DNA from: CANKJK01 sp040081715
GTDB lineage: Bacteria; Acidobacteriota; Vicinamibacteria; Vicinamibacterales; UBA2999
DNA length: 64,000 bases
Direction of reading: 5' to 3'
Assembly: GCA_040081715.1 (NCBI GenBank)
Contig: JBEBFY010000005.1
Coordinates: forward strand, 1-64,000
Shown here: one piece after another, positions 48,938 to 58,149 of the stretch
How the letters are laid out: every line of letters starts with the position of its first letter
Position numbering within the stretch: the stretch's first letter is position 1
Made by a program: the position numbers and the translations under genes
The notes under the pieces: generated by a model
Seen by the model: only the letters and a program-made list of their open reading frames with translations
Databases searched by the model: none
Told to the model about the DNA's origin: nothing

Positions 48938-51773
48938 CGGGGCAGCATACCGGAGCGCGCACCGGCCGGTCTTCGTCGTCGCGGGCGCGCTTCTGCTCCT
49001 GCTGGCGGGCGGTTCCGTGGCATCGGCGCAGAAGGCCGACCTTGCGGCCAAGCTTCCGCTCGATGCCGCCATCCGGACAGGCAGACTCCCGAATGGCCTG
49101 ACCTACTTCATCCGGCACAACGGCCGTCCGGCCAAGCGGGCCTCGATGCGGCTGGCCGTGCAGGCTGGCTCGATCGATGAGTCGGAGAGTCAGCGCGGCT
49201 ACGCGCACTTCCTGGAGCACATGGGCTTCAACGGGGGCGCGCACTTCAAGCCGGGCGAGCTGGTGAAGTACCTCGAGTCGATCGGGTCGAGCTTCGGAGC
49301 CGACCTGAACGCCTACACGAGCTACGACGAAACGGTCTACATGCTGGAGACACCGACCGACAAGCCCGGCCTTGTCAGCCGTGGGCTCGACGCGATGTGG
49401 GACTTCGCCGGAGGCATGACGCTCTCCCAGGACGAAGTCGAGCGCGAGCGCGGTGTCGTGATTGAGGAGTGGCGGCAGCGCCGGGGCGCGGGCGCGCGCA
49501 TCCGCGAACAGCAGGCGCCCGCCATTTACGGTACGTCGAAGTACGCCGAGCGTGATCCCATCGGGCTGCCCATGATGCTGAAGGCAGCCACGGCTGGGTC
49601 GATACGGGCGTTCTACGAGAGGTGGTACCGGCCCGATCGGATGGCGCTCATCGTGGTGGGCGACGTGGACGTGGATGTGCTCGAGCAGCAGATCGTGGCG
49701 GTGTTTTCCACACTGAAGAAGAAGGCCGGCCCGCCGCCCGCGCGGGTGTACCCGATCCCGCCGCACAAGGCCGCGCGCTACAGCGTGGTGGCCGACGCCG
49801 AAACACCTCGGTCCAGCATCACCATCTTCGAGAAGGGACCGGCCGAACGGCAGGATCGCGTGGGCGACTACCGGCGGTCGATGGTGCAGAACCTCACCTA
49901 CCAGATGCTGAACGCCAGGTTCAGCGAGATCGCCAGGCGGCCGGATGCGCCGTTCCTGGGCGCCAACGCGGGGCGGAGCCTGGTGGGACGTGGCACCGAG
50001 GCGTCGGTGCTGTCGGCGAGCGTCAACGACGGTGGGCTCGTGAAGGGCCTCACTGCCGTCACCGAGGAGGCGGCGCGCGCCAGCCGCTTTGGCTTCGGCG
50101 AAGGAGAACTGGAGCGGGCCAGGAAGCGGGTGCTTGCCTCCTACGAGCGGATGTTCAACGACCGCAACACCACCGAGAGCGGTGGCCTGGCGTCCGAGCT
50201 GGTCCGGCACGTCCTGCAGGGCGAGTCCGTGCCCGGCATCGAACGCGAGACCGTGATGGCCCGCGAGTTCGTGCCCACGATCACCGCGGCGGAGACCACG
50301 GCGATGGCGCGGCGGATCCTGAGCGGCGCCAACCGCGTGGTGATGGCGGTGACGCCGCAGAAGGAGGGTCTGGTTCCCCCGACCGTTGCCGACCTCTCGA
50401 GAGGGCTGGCTGATGCGGCCGGCAGCACGCTGACCGCGTGGAACGATGGCGCGGAGAGCGGACGCGAGTTGATGTCCGTCAAGCCGGTGCCTGGTTCCGT
50501 GCAGGCGACCCGCCAGATCCCCGAGCTGGGCGTGACGGTGCTCACCCTCTCCAACGGCGTCGAGGTGTGGCTGCGCCCGTCGGACTTCAAGGCCGACCAG
50601 GTGGTGTTCACTTCCTACGCGAAGGGCGGGCTCTCGCTGGCCTCGCCTGCCGACTACCCGAGTGCAGATCTGGCCACCAGTCTGGTGGACGAGTCGGGCG
50701 TGGCCGGTCTGACACCGATCGAGCTGGAGAAGCTTCTCTCCGGCAAGACCGCTGGAGCCTCCGCCTACATTGCCGCCAATACGCACGGGGTGACGGGGTC
50801 GGCCGCGCCCAAGGATCTGGAAACCGCCTTCCAGTTGCTGCATCTGCAGTTCACCGAGCCCGGCTTCACGACCGAGGGCTTCGCCCTGCTGAAGACGCAG
50901 CTCCAGGCCGCCCTGGCCAACCGGGCCCAGAATCCCGGTGCCGCCTTCAGCGAGAAGCTGGAGGAAATCAACACGCTCGGGCACTACACGGCGAAACCGC
51001 TCACGCTTGAGGACCTGCCGGCACTCAAGCCGGAGGTCATGAAGCGCTTCTACACCGAACGCTTCGCCAACGCCGCCGACTTCAGGTTCCTGTTCGCCGG
51101 TGCGTTCACGGTGGACGGGATCACGCCCTACCTCACGCGCTACATCGCATCCCTGCCGTCACAGGGCGCGTCCACGAGCTCCATCAGGGATACCGGGTTG
51201 CGGTTTCCAGAGGGCGTGCGCAAGGAGGTGGTGCGGAAGGGGCAGGAGCCCAAGGCGCAGACCGTGATGTCCTTCTTCGCCGACACCGGCCTCGACGAAA
51301 TGGAGATGCACCGGCTGCGCGCCGCCGCGAGTGTGCTGGAGACGCGCCTGCTGGACATCCTCCGCGAACAGATGGGCGGCACCTACGGCGTCAGCGTGGG
51401 CTACACCGACAACCAGCCTGTGAAAGGGTACGGGGCGGTGCAGGTCGTGTTCGGCAGCGCGCCCGACCGCGTGGATCAGCTCGTGGCCGCCGTGCTGGCG
51501 GAGGTGGCGCGGTTGAAGAAGGACGGACCCGCGGCCGAGGACGTGCAGAAGGTGAAGGAGATCGAGAAGCGTGGGCTTGAGACGTCGGTGAAGACCAACG
51601 CCTATTGGATTAACTCGCTGCAGACGGTGCTGACGCTTGGCTGGGACCCGCTGTCAGTGGCGCGACGGGCCGCGCGGACCGAGTCGCTCGACACCACGAA
51701 TGTGGGCGCCGCCCTCGCGAAGTACCTGCAGGAGAGCCGCTACACCGTCGTCACGCTTCTGCCGGGATCCTGA
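48906..51773 (+). CDS. Large M16 zinc peptidase (PqqL-like)
   Basis: A 955-residue protein with signal peptide (VASAQ) and four M16 units. HFLEHMGFNGG holds HxxEH in the first unit; ERGVVIEEWRQRRG carries the downstream Glu. The second half is non-catalytic. The GTG start at 48906 lies inside the divergent dut gene; no later start gives the whole signal peptide. It is a third M16 gene in this window. Confidence 0.9.
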   Translation: MESSREIFRRIGAAYRSAHRPVFVVAGALLLLLAGGSVASAQKADLAAKLPLDAAIRTGRLPNGLTYFIRHNGRPAKRASMRLAVQAGSIDESESQRGYAHFLEHMGFNGGAHFKPGELVKYLESIGSSFGADLNAYTSYDETVYMLETPTDKPGLVSRGLDAMWDFAGGMTLSQDEVERERGVVIEEWRQRRGAGARIREQQAPAIYGTSKYAERDPIGLPMMLKAATAGSIRAFYERWYRPDRMALIVVGDVDVDVLEQQIVAVFSTLKKKAGPPPARVYPIPPHKAARYSVVADAETPRSSITIFEKGPAERQDRVGDYRRSMVQNLTYQMLNARFSEIARRPDAPFLGANAGRSLVGRGTEASVLSASVNDGGLVKGLTAVTEEAARASRFGFGEGELERARKRVLASYERMFNDRNTTESGGLASELVRHVLQGESVPGIERETVMAREFVPTITAAETTAMARRILSGANRVVMAVTPQKEGLVPPTVADLSRGLADAAGSTLTAWNDGAESGRELMSVKPVPGSVQATRQIPELGVTVLTLSNGVEVWLRPSDFKADQVVFTSYAKGGLSLASPADYPSADLATSLVDESGVAGLTPIELEKLLSGKTAGASAYIAANTHGVTGSAAPKDLETAFQLLHLQFTEPGFTTEGFALLKTQLQAALANRAQNPGAAFSEKLEEINTLGHYTAKPLTLEDLPALKPEVMKRFYTERFANAADFRFLFAGAFTVDGITPYLTRYIASLPSQGASTSSIRDTGLRFPEGVRKEVVRKGQEPKAQTVMSFFADTGLDEMEMHRLRAAASVLETRLLDILREQMGGTYGVSVGYTDNQPVKGYGAVQVVFGSAPDRVDQLVAAVLAEVARLKKDGPAAEDVQKVKEIEKRGLETSVKTNAYWINSLQTVLTLGWDPLSVARRAARTESLDTTNVGAALAKYLQESRYTVVTLLPGS

Positions 51774-51779
51774 CCTGGG

Positions 51780-52604
51780 TTACCGTCTGCCGCTGGGTCC
51801 GAAGGGAGACGACGTGCCGGAGCCTTGTGGGCCCACCGGCTGTTGGGGTGCGCTGCCCGGCTGACGCGCTCCACCTGGGCCGACGCCTCCTGCCGATCCG
51901 CCCTGCACGCCTCCAGCGGCCCCGCCGGCCGCAGCCGTCCGCGGGTTATAGACGAACGCCCACTGGTCGTAATGGTCACGACCGTTGTAGAGGCGTCGTG
52001 ACGCGGCCTTGCTGGTGCTGACCACGCCGGCAATCCCGCCGAGGGGTTGGCCCGGACCTCCAGCGCCCTGGCCGATACCTGGCTGCACGCCCGGGCCTGA
52101 GCCCTGCAGTCCTGATGCACCCTGGCCCGCCGGAGTGCTCCCGAGGCCCGAGGCGATGCCACCTTGCCCCGCTCCGGCAGGCCCACTTGGAATACCGCCG
52201 AGTCCAGCGCTCGCCGGGAGCCCGGCCCCGTTTCTTCCACCTGCTTCCGCCGCTCCGCCAGGGCCGCCCACGCCGCCAGTTCCGGCCTCTGCCATGCTCA
52301 CCGGCCGGAAGGCCTTGCCCGTGATGGGGTCCGTGAACTTCCGCCGCAGGAACTTCTGATCCACGAGGAGATCGAGATTGGGGGGGAGCGCGCCGGGACC
52401 CATCTTCCGCTGGAACAGACCGATGGCCCGCGCGTACTGCTCGCCCCGGAACACCAGTTCCGCCTCTTTCTCGCGTTGTGCCGCCTGCGTCCACACGGGC
52501 ATGGCGACGGTGGCCATCACACCCATGACGAACAGACCGACGAGGAGCGCGGCCATGGCGTAGCCCGCCTCACGCGCCTCCCGGACTTCCCGTAGTCGAG
52601 CCAT
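51780..52604 (-). CDS. Type II secretion pseudopilin-like protein with Gly-rich insert
   Basis: A 274-residue protein. GYAMAALLVGLFVMGVMATV at residues 14-33 is a prepilin-type N-terminus (Gly before the cleavage site, hydrophobic helix). DPITGKAFRPVS and NGRDHYDQWAFVYNP are typical of GspG-like folds. Between and after them lie long Gly/Ala/Pro-rich runs (about residues 105-200 and 230-270) unusual for a pseudopilin. It could form part of a fibre or secretion piston. Confidence 0.75.
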   Translation of the reverse strand: MARLREVREAREAGYAMAALLVGLFVMGVMATVAMPVWTQAAQREKEAELVFRGEQYARAIGLFQRKMGPGALPPNLDLLVDQKFLRRKFTDPITGKAFRPVSMAEAGTGGVGGPGGAAEAGGRNGAGLPASAGLGGIPSGPAGAGQGGIASGLGSTPAGQGASGLQGSGPGVQPGIGQGAGGPGQPLGGIAGVVSTSKAASRRLYNGRDHYDQWAFVYNPRTAAAGGAAGGVQGGSAGGVGPGGARQPGSAPQQPVGPQGSGTSSPFGPSGRR

Positions 52605-52659
52605 TCATGAGGAGGATAGCAGGCCGCGTCGGGTACGATGACACTTCAATGAGGTGCCT

Positions 52660-53487
52660 ATGAAGTTCATCGTTTCGGTCGTGTTGACGGTGTCTTTCGC
52701 CACAGTCTTGGTGTTGCACCCTGAGGCCCAGGCGCCGGCCGCCGGCCGTCTGAACCGTGTGATCGCGCAGGTCGAGCAGGGCAAGGTCGCGTTTGTGAAC
52801 ACCGACTGGGCCTGGATCGAGATGGAGCAGAACCCGTACATCTTTCCCGAGCTGGAGAAACGCCTGGCCGAACTCAAGGGGAAGGGCCCTGGCGCACCCG
52901 CGCTGACTCCAGTGATGCGCATCCCGATGGATGGGGACGAGCCATTTCGGTGGGTCACCAAGCAGGTGCTCAACGTCGGGGTCTTCAATATCGTGTTCCC
53001 GCAGGTCGAGTCGAAGGCGCAGGCGCTGGCGGCCGTGCGCTCCATGCGCTATCCGCCGCAACGGGGCGGGAAGTATCCGGAGCCGGCCGGCCTCCGCAGC
53101 TTTGGTCCCGGCCGCGCGGCCCGCTACTGGGGCGTGCCCCAGCCGGAGTACGTCCGGAAGGCGGATGTGTGGCCGCTCAACCCAGAGGGTGAACTGCTCG
53201 CCATCATGATGATTGAAACAAAGGCGGGCGTGGACCACATCAGGGACATCTTGTCCGTGCCCGGCGTCGGCGCCGTGCTGCTTGGCCCCTATGACCTGGG
53301 CATGTCTCTCGGGGTAGGCGCCCCGACGCCCGCGATTCCGCCCGAGACTGAACAGGCCATCCAGAAGGTCCGGTCCGCCTGCCAGGCCTTTCCCAAGGTG
53401 ATTTGCGGCATTGCCGGCGTGGCCGTTGCAGACCGCGACCGCCGCGTCCAGGAAGGCTTCCGCATGATCCAGGTGATTGGCAACTGA
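52660..53487 (+). CDS. HpcH/HpaI aldolase-like protein with signal peptide
   Basis: About 275 residues from ATG 52660 (GTG 52654 is possible). A hydrophobic N-terminus precedes AQAPAAG. The fold motifs are VPQVESKAQALAAVRSMRYPP, IMMIETKAGVDHI and LLGPYDLGMSLG, including the Glu-Asp metal ligands. The family cleaves 2-keto-3-deoxy acids. An exported member is unusual. Confidence 0.82.
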   Translation: MKFIVSVVLTVSFATVLVLHPEAQAPAAGRLNRVIAQVEQGKVAFVNTDWAWIEMEQNPYIFPELEKRLAELKGKGPGAPALTPVMRIPMDGDEPFRWVTKQVLNVGVFNIVFPQVESKAQALAAVRSMRYPPQRGGKYPEPAGLRSFGPGRAARYWGVPQPEYVRKADVWPLNPEGELLAIMMIETKAGVDHIRDILSVPGVGAVLLGPYDLGMSLGVGAPTPAIPPETEQAIQKVRSACQAFPKVICGIAGVAVADRDRRVQEGFRMIQVIGN

Positions 53488-53580
53488 GGGGACGGGCGTA
53501 GCTGGTTCGTCGCCAGGTGCACCCAGCAGGACTTCATCCGTGCGGGCATCCTATACTGGCTTTTTCCCACGACGAGGGCG

Positions 53581-55251
53581 ATGCAGTACATCTACACAAT
53601 GAAGGGTCTCGGGAAGGTGCGTCCTCCCGACGCCCGCGTGCTCAACGACATCTGGCTGTCCTTCCTCCCGGGCGCCAAAATCGGCGTCCTCGGCCTCAAC
53701 GGCTCGGGCAAGAGCTCGCTCCTCCGCATCATGTCCGGTGAAGACACCAGCTTCATCGGCGAGGCGTGGGCGGCCGACGGCATCACGGTCGGCATGCTCC
53801 ACCAGGAGCCGAAGCTCGACCCGGCCAAGACCGTGCTCGGCAACGTGGAAGAGGGGGTGTCCGAGATCAAGGCGCTGCTCGACCGCTACGACGCGCTGAA
53901 CATGAAGCTCGGCGAGGACCTGTCTCCGGACGAGATGGACAAGGTCATGGAGGAGCAGGGGCGCTGCCAGGACCGCATCGACACCACCAACGCCTGGGAG
54001 ATCGACTCGCAGCTCGAGCTGGCGATGGACGCCCTCCGGTGCCCGCCTCCCGACGCGGATGTCTCGACACTCTCGGGTGGTGAGCGGCGCCGCGTGGCGC
54101 TGTGCCGGCTGCTGCTCAAGTCGCCGGATCTGCTCCTGCTCGACGAGCCGACCAACCACCTCGACGCCGAATCGGTGGCCTGGCTGGAGCGCTTCCTCAA
54201 GGAATACAAGGGCACCGTCGTGGCCGTGACGCACGACCGGTACTTCCTCGACAACGCCGCCGAGTGGATTCTCGAACTGGACCGCGGGTCCGGTATTCCA
54301 TGGAAGGGCAACTATTCGTCCTGGCTCGAGCAGAAGCAGGAACGGCTGGTGCTGGAAGAGAAGACGGAAGGCAAGCGCCAGAAGACCCTCCAGCGCGAGC
54401 TGGAGTGGATCCGGATGGCGCCGCGCGCGCGTCAGGCCAAGGGCAAGGCCCGGCTGACCGCCTACGAGGACCTGCTGAACGAGGACACGGCGCAGAAGAT
54501 CGACCAGGTGGAGATTTACATTCCACCGGGGCCCCGGTTGGGCGACATCGTGGTCGAGGCGCGCGGGCTGAAGAAAGCCTACGGCGACCAGTTGCTGTTC
54601 GACGACCTGACCTTCACGCTCCCGCGCGGCGGGATCGTGGGCGTGATCGGGCCGAACGGCGCCGGCAAGACCACGCTCTTCCGCATGATGACCGGGCAGG
54701 AGACACCCGATTCCGGCACCCTCCGCCTCGGTGAGACCGTGGAGCTTGGGTATGTGGATCAGAGCCGCGACAGCCTGGGCGCCGACACGAGCGTCTTCGA
54801 GGAGATCACCGGAGGCAACGACGAACTGCTCGTGGGCAAGCGCACCGTCGCCTCCCGCGCGTACGTTTCGTGGTTCAACTTCAAGGGCGGGCAGCAGCAG
54901 CGGAAGGTCGGCACGCTCTCCGGCGGCGAGCGCAACCGGGTCCATCTCGCCAAGCTCCTGCGGAAGGGGTCGAACCTGCTGCTGCTCGACGAGCCGACCA
55001 ACGACCTCGACGTGGACACGCTCCGTGCGCTCGAAGAGGCGCTGGTGAACTACGCCGGCTGCGCGGTGGTCATCAGCCACGACCGCTGGTTCCTGGATCG
55101 CATCGCGACGCATATGCTGGCCTTCGAAGGGGACAGCAAGGTCGTGTGGTTCGAAGGGAACTATCAGGACTACGAGGCGGACCGGAGGCGCCGGCTGGGC
55201 GCCGAAGCCGACCGACCGCACCGCATCAAGTACCGGAAGCTGACCCGTTAG
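53581..55251 (+). CDS. ettA: Energy-dependent translational throttle protein EttA (ABC-F)
   Basis: A 556-residue protein with two ABC domains. Walker A motifs are GLNGSGKSS and GPNGAGKTT, signatures LSGGERRRVAL and LSGGERNRVHL, and both have DEPTN. The linker contains basic helices (RQAKGKARLTAYEDLL). EttA gates the ribosome's first steps by ATP level. The 93-base leader shows no clear feature. Confidence 0.96.
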   Translation: MQYIYTMKGLGKVRPPDARVLNDIWLSFLPGAKIGVLGLNGSGKSSLLRIMSGEDTSFIGEAWAADGITVGMLHQEPKLDPAKTVLGNVEEGVSEIKALLDRYDALNMKLGEDLSPDEMDKVMEEQGRCQDRIDTTNAWEIDSQLELAMDALRCPPPDADVSTLSGGERRRVALCRLLLKSPDLLLLDEPTNHLDAESVAWLERFLKEYKGTVVAVTHDRYFLDNAAEWILELDRGSGIPWKGNYSSWLEQKQERLVLEEKTEGKRQKTLQRELEWIRMAPRARQAKGKARLTAYEDLLNEDTAQKIDQVEIYIPPGPRLGDIVVEARGLKKAYGDQLLFDDLTFTLPRGGIVGVIGPNGAGKTTLFRMMTGQETPDSGTLRLGETVELGYVDQSRDSLGADTSVFEEITGGNDELLVGKRTVASRAYVSWFNFKGGQQQRKVGTLSGGERNRVHLAKLLRKGSNLLLLDEPTNDLDVDTLRALEEALVNYAGCAVVISHDRWFLDRIATHMLAFEGDSKVVWFEGNYQDYEADRRRRLGAEADRPHRIKYRKLTR

Positions 55252-55274
55252 CGTCGGCCAAGAGGAGTGTCGAG

Positions 55275-55790
55275 ATGAATCCAGAAGCTGCGCAGGCTGT
55301 CAGGGATGCGCTGGTGGAAATGATCCAGAGCGAACACGCGGCTACGTGCCAGGTGCTGGCGGCCGTGACCGAGGCCGGCAAGGACTACCGGCCGGATGAG
55401 AAGTCCCGAACGGCCTGGGAGATCGCCAAGCACATCGCCACCTCGGACGTCTGGTTCGTGGACTGCATCGCGGCGGGCAAGTTCTCGATGGACGCCGGTG
55501 CCGCGGCCACGGCCGAAGCCCAGTTCAAGACGCCCGCGGATGTCGTGGGCTTCTACAAGGCGGCGATGGCGGCGAAGCTGGCGGTGCTCAAGGGACTCTC
55601 CGGCGCGGACCTGACGCGCACGGTGGACTTTTTCGGCGTCATGCAGATGCCCGCAGTGAACTTCATCGGATTCATGAACAACCACAGCATTCATCATCGC
55701 GGGCAGCTGGCGGGCTACCTGCGCGCCCTGGGTTCCAAGGTGCCGAATATCTACGGCCCGAGCGCGGACGCCGAGCCGGCCGCCAGCTAG
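55275..55790 (+). CDS. DinB-fold (DUF664-type) protein
   Basis: A 171-residue helical-bundle protein with metal-type His in EIAKHIATSD and NNHSIHHRGQLAGYLR, the DinB/YfiT signature. These bind a metal and act in thiol-dependent or detox reactions. ATG 55275 follows AGGAG by about 8 bases. It stands 23 bases after ettA. Confidence 0.88.
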   Translation: MNPEAAQAVRDALVEMIQSEHAATCQVLAAVTEAGKDYRPDEKSRTAWEIAKHIATSDVWFVDCIAAGKFSMDAGAAATAEAQFKTPADVVGFYKAAMAAKLAVLKGLSGADLTRTVDFFGVMQMPAVNFIGFMNNHSIHHRGQLAGYLRALGSKVPNIYGPSADAEPAAS

Positions 55791-55799
55791 ACACGCCGC

Positions 55800-57617
55800 G
55801 TGTCGTTTCCTGACCTGCGCGCCTTTCTGGGCCGCCTGCGCGCCGATGGTGACCTTGTCACCGTGGACGCGCCGGTGGATGCGTCGCTCGAAGCCGCCGA
55901 GATTCATCGCCGCGTGATCGCGGCTGGTGGACCCGCGCTGCTCTTCACCAATGTCAGGACCGCGTCGGGCGGGAAGGCGGCTGTCCCGCTCGTCACGAAC
56001 CTGTTCGGCACCGCACGCCGGGCGGAACTGGCGTTCGGCGATCGGCCCCTGCGGCTGATCCGCCGCCTGGTCGAGCTGGCCGAAACCATTCTGCCTCCCA
56101 CGCCGCGTGCACTCTGGGGCGCCCGTGACGTGGCCGGCGAGCTGCTCAAGGTCGGCCTGCGCCGCGTGCCTCACGGGCCGGTCGTGGAGCGCGTGTCACA
56201 CACGCCACGCCTGGACCAGTTGCCGGCGCTGACCTGCTGGCACGAGGACGGTGGTCCGTTCGTGACGTTGCCGCTGGTCTACACCACGCACCCCGAGAAG
56301 CGCGCGGCAGGTAACCTCGGCATGTACCGCATGCAGGTATTCGACGAGCGCAGCACGGGCATGCACTGGCAGATCGGCAAAGGCGGCGGCCACCACTACG
56401 CCATAGCGGAGGGACGTGGGCAGGCCCTGCCCGTGACGGTGTTTCTCGGCGGTCCGCCGGCGTTGATGCTGGCGGCGATTGCGCCGCTGCCGGAGAACAT
56501 CCCGGAGCTGATGCTGGCCTCGCTCATCGCCGGAGAGCGGCTCGCGCGCGTGGATGGACACGGCCCGCATCCGCTTGTGGCCAGCGCTGAGTTCGCGCTG
56601 ATTGGCGAGGTGGCGCCTCACACGCGGCGACCGGAAGGCCCCTTCGGCGATCACTACGGTTACTACTCGTTGCAGCACGACTACCCGGTGTTTACCGTGC
56701 GCACGGTCGCCCATCGCGCGGACGCGATCTACCCGGCCACGGTGGTGGGCAAGCCGCGCCAGGAAGACTTCTTCATCGGCGACCTGCTGCAGGACCTGCT
56801 CTCGCCGCTCTTTCCGCTGGTGATGCCCGGCGTCGAGACCCTGTGGTCGTACGGCGAGACGGGCTATCACTCCCTGGCCGCCGCCATCGTGAAGGAGCGG
56901 TATGCGCGCGAGGCCATGGCCAGCGCCTTCCGCATCCTCGGGGAAGGGCAGCTCTCGCTCACCAAGTTCCTGCTCGTGACGGACCGGCATGTGGACGTCC
57001 GCGACTTCCGCGCCACGCTGGAACACGTGCTGGCCCGGACGAACGTGGAAACGGACCTGTACGTGTTCGCGAACCTCTCGATGGACACGCTCGACTACAC
57101 AGGTCCGGCGGTCAACAGGGGCTCCAAGGGCGTGTGGCTGGGCCTCGGCGATCCGGTTCGGGACCTGCCGCGCGAGTTCCGGTCGGCGGACCTGCCTTCC
57201 GGAGTCACCGACGTGCGGGTGTTCTGCGGCGGGTGTCTCGTGGTCGGAGCGCCCGGCTACGCGAACGAGCCCGGCGCCGCCGCGCGGCTGGCGGCGGCGC
57301 CCGCGTTTGCCGGCTGGCCCCTGCTCGTCATCACGGATGAGCCGGCCCGCGCCGCGGCGAGCCCGATGAACTTCCTGTGGACGACCTTCACGCGGTTCGA
57401 GCCGGCAGCGGACATCCACGCGGCGGGTCACACCGTGGTGCGCAACCACCTGTCCTACCGCGGCCCCATCGTCATCGACGCCCGCATGAAGCCCGGCTAC
57501 CCGGCCGAATTGGCCTGCCGTGACGACATCGCGGCGACGGTGTCCCGGCGCTGGACGGAGTACTTTCCGACCGGCGGTGTCGAGATGGGCGACTCCGGCC
57601 GCGCGCACCTGGACTAG
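55800..57617 (+). CDS. UbiD family decarboxylase
   Basis: A 605-residue protein, GTG start nine bases after the previous stop. It matches UbiD-type prenylated-FMN decarboxylases: MYRMQVFDERSTGMHWQIGKG, IPELMLASLIAGER, and VGKPRQEDFFIGDLLQD. It may act in quinone synthesis or aromatic acid breakdown. No UbiX gene is in the window. Confidence 0.93.
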   Translation: MSFPDLRAFLGRLRADGDLVTVDAPVDASLEAAEIHRRVIAAGGPALLFTNVRTASGGKAAVPLVTNLFGTARRAELAFGDRPLRLIRRLVELAETILPPTPRALWGARDVAGELLKVGLRRVPHGPVVERVSHTPRLDQLPALTCWHEDGGPFVTLPLVYTTHPEKRAAGNLGMYRMQVFDERSTGMHWQIGKGGGHHYAIAEGRGQALPVTVFLGGPPALMLAAIAPLPENIPELMLASLIAGERLARVDGHGPHPLVASAEFALIGEVAPHTRRPEGPFGDHYGYYSLQHDYPVFTVRTVAHRADAIYPATVVGKPRQEDFFIGDLLQDLLSPLFPLVMPGVETLWSYGETGYHSLAAAIVKERYAREAMASAFRILGEGQLSLTKFLLVTDRHVDVRDFRATLEHVLARTNVETDLYVFANLSMDTLDYTGPAVNRGSKGVWLGLGDPVRDLPREFRSADLPSGVTDVRVFCGGCLVVGAPGYANEPGAAARLAAAPAFAGWPLLVITDEPARAAASPMNFLWTTFTRFEPAADIHAAGHTVVRNHLSYRGPIVIDARMKPGYPAELACRDDIAATVSRRWTEYFPTGGVEMGDSGRAHLD

Positions 57618-57657
57618 CCGCCCCGCAGCCTCGCGCCCGATCAGGGATAATCGATCC

Positions 57658-58134
57658 GTGACCGACATCAAGGACAAGGTTGAGGGTGACGCTCCGGACG
57701 GATCGGAGCCGAGCATGTTCGCGGCCGCCAGTATCGCCAGCCGTGGCGCGGTGAGCGATGCGACGACGCGAGGCATCCGCGTGGAGGTGAAGAGTTCCTT
57801 CATTCCGGACCGGAGTTCGCCGGCCGAGAACGAGTTCTTCTTCGCCTACAAGGTGAAGATCTCCAACGTGGGCTCGGTCACCGCGAAGCTGGTGGCGCGT
57901 GAATGGATCATCACGGACGCCGAAGGCGACGCCGAGCGCGTGAAGGGTCCCGGCGTGGTCGGGCAGCAGCCGACCCTGAAGCCGGGCGACGAGTTCGAGT
58001 ACACGAGCGCCTGCCCCCTCAAGACCTCGGTCGGCTCGATGTACGGCTGCTACCAGATGGTGACGGACCAGGGCGAGCGTTTCGACGCCGTGATTGCCCC
58101 CTTCACCCTGGCGGCTCCCAACTCGCTGAACTAG
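57658..58134 (+). CDS. apaG: ApaG family protein
   Basis: SDATTRGIRVEVKSSFIPDRSS, then FFFAYKVKISN and VVGQQPTLKPGDEF with YTSACPL identify ApaG, a small Ig-like domain protein linked to Co2+/Mg2+ resistance or polyphosphate. From GTG 57658 it has 158 residues, about 30 more than usual; GTG 57751 would give 127, the common length. Confidence 0.9.
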   Translation: MTDIKDKVEGDAPDGSEPSMFAAASIASRGAVSDATTRGIRVEVKSSFIPDRSSPAENEFFFAYKVKISNVGSVTAKLVAREWIITDAEGDAERVKGPGVVGQQPTLKPGDEFEYTSACPLKTSVGSMYGCYQMVTDQGERFDAVIAPFTLAAPNSLN

Positions 58135-58149
58135 AGCCAGCCAAGGCTC

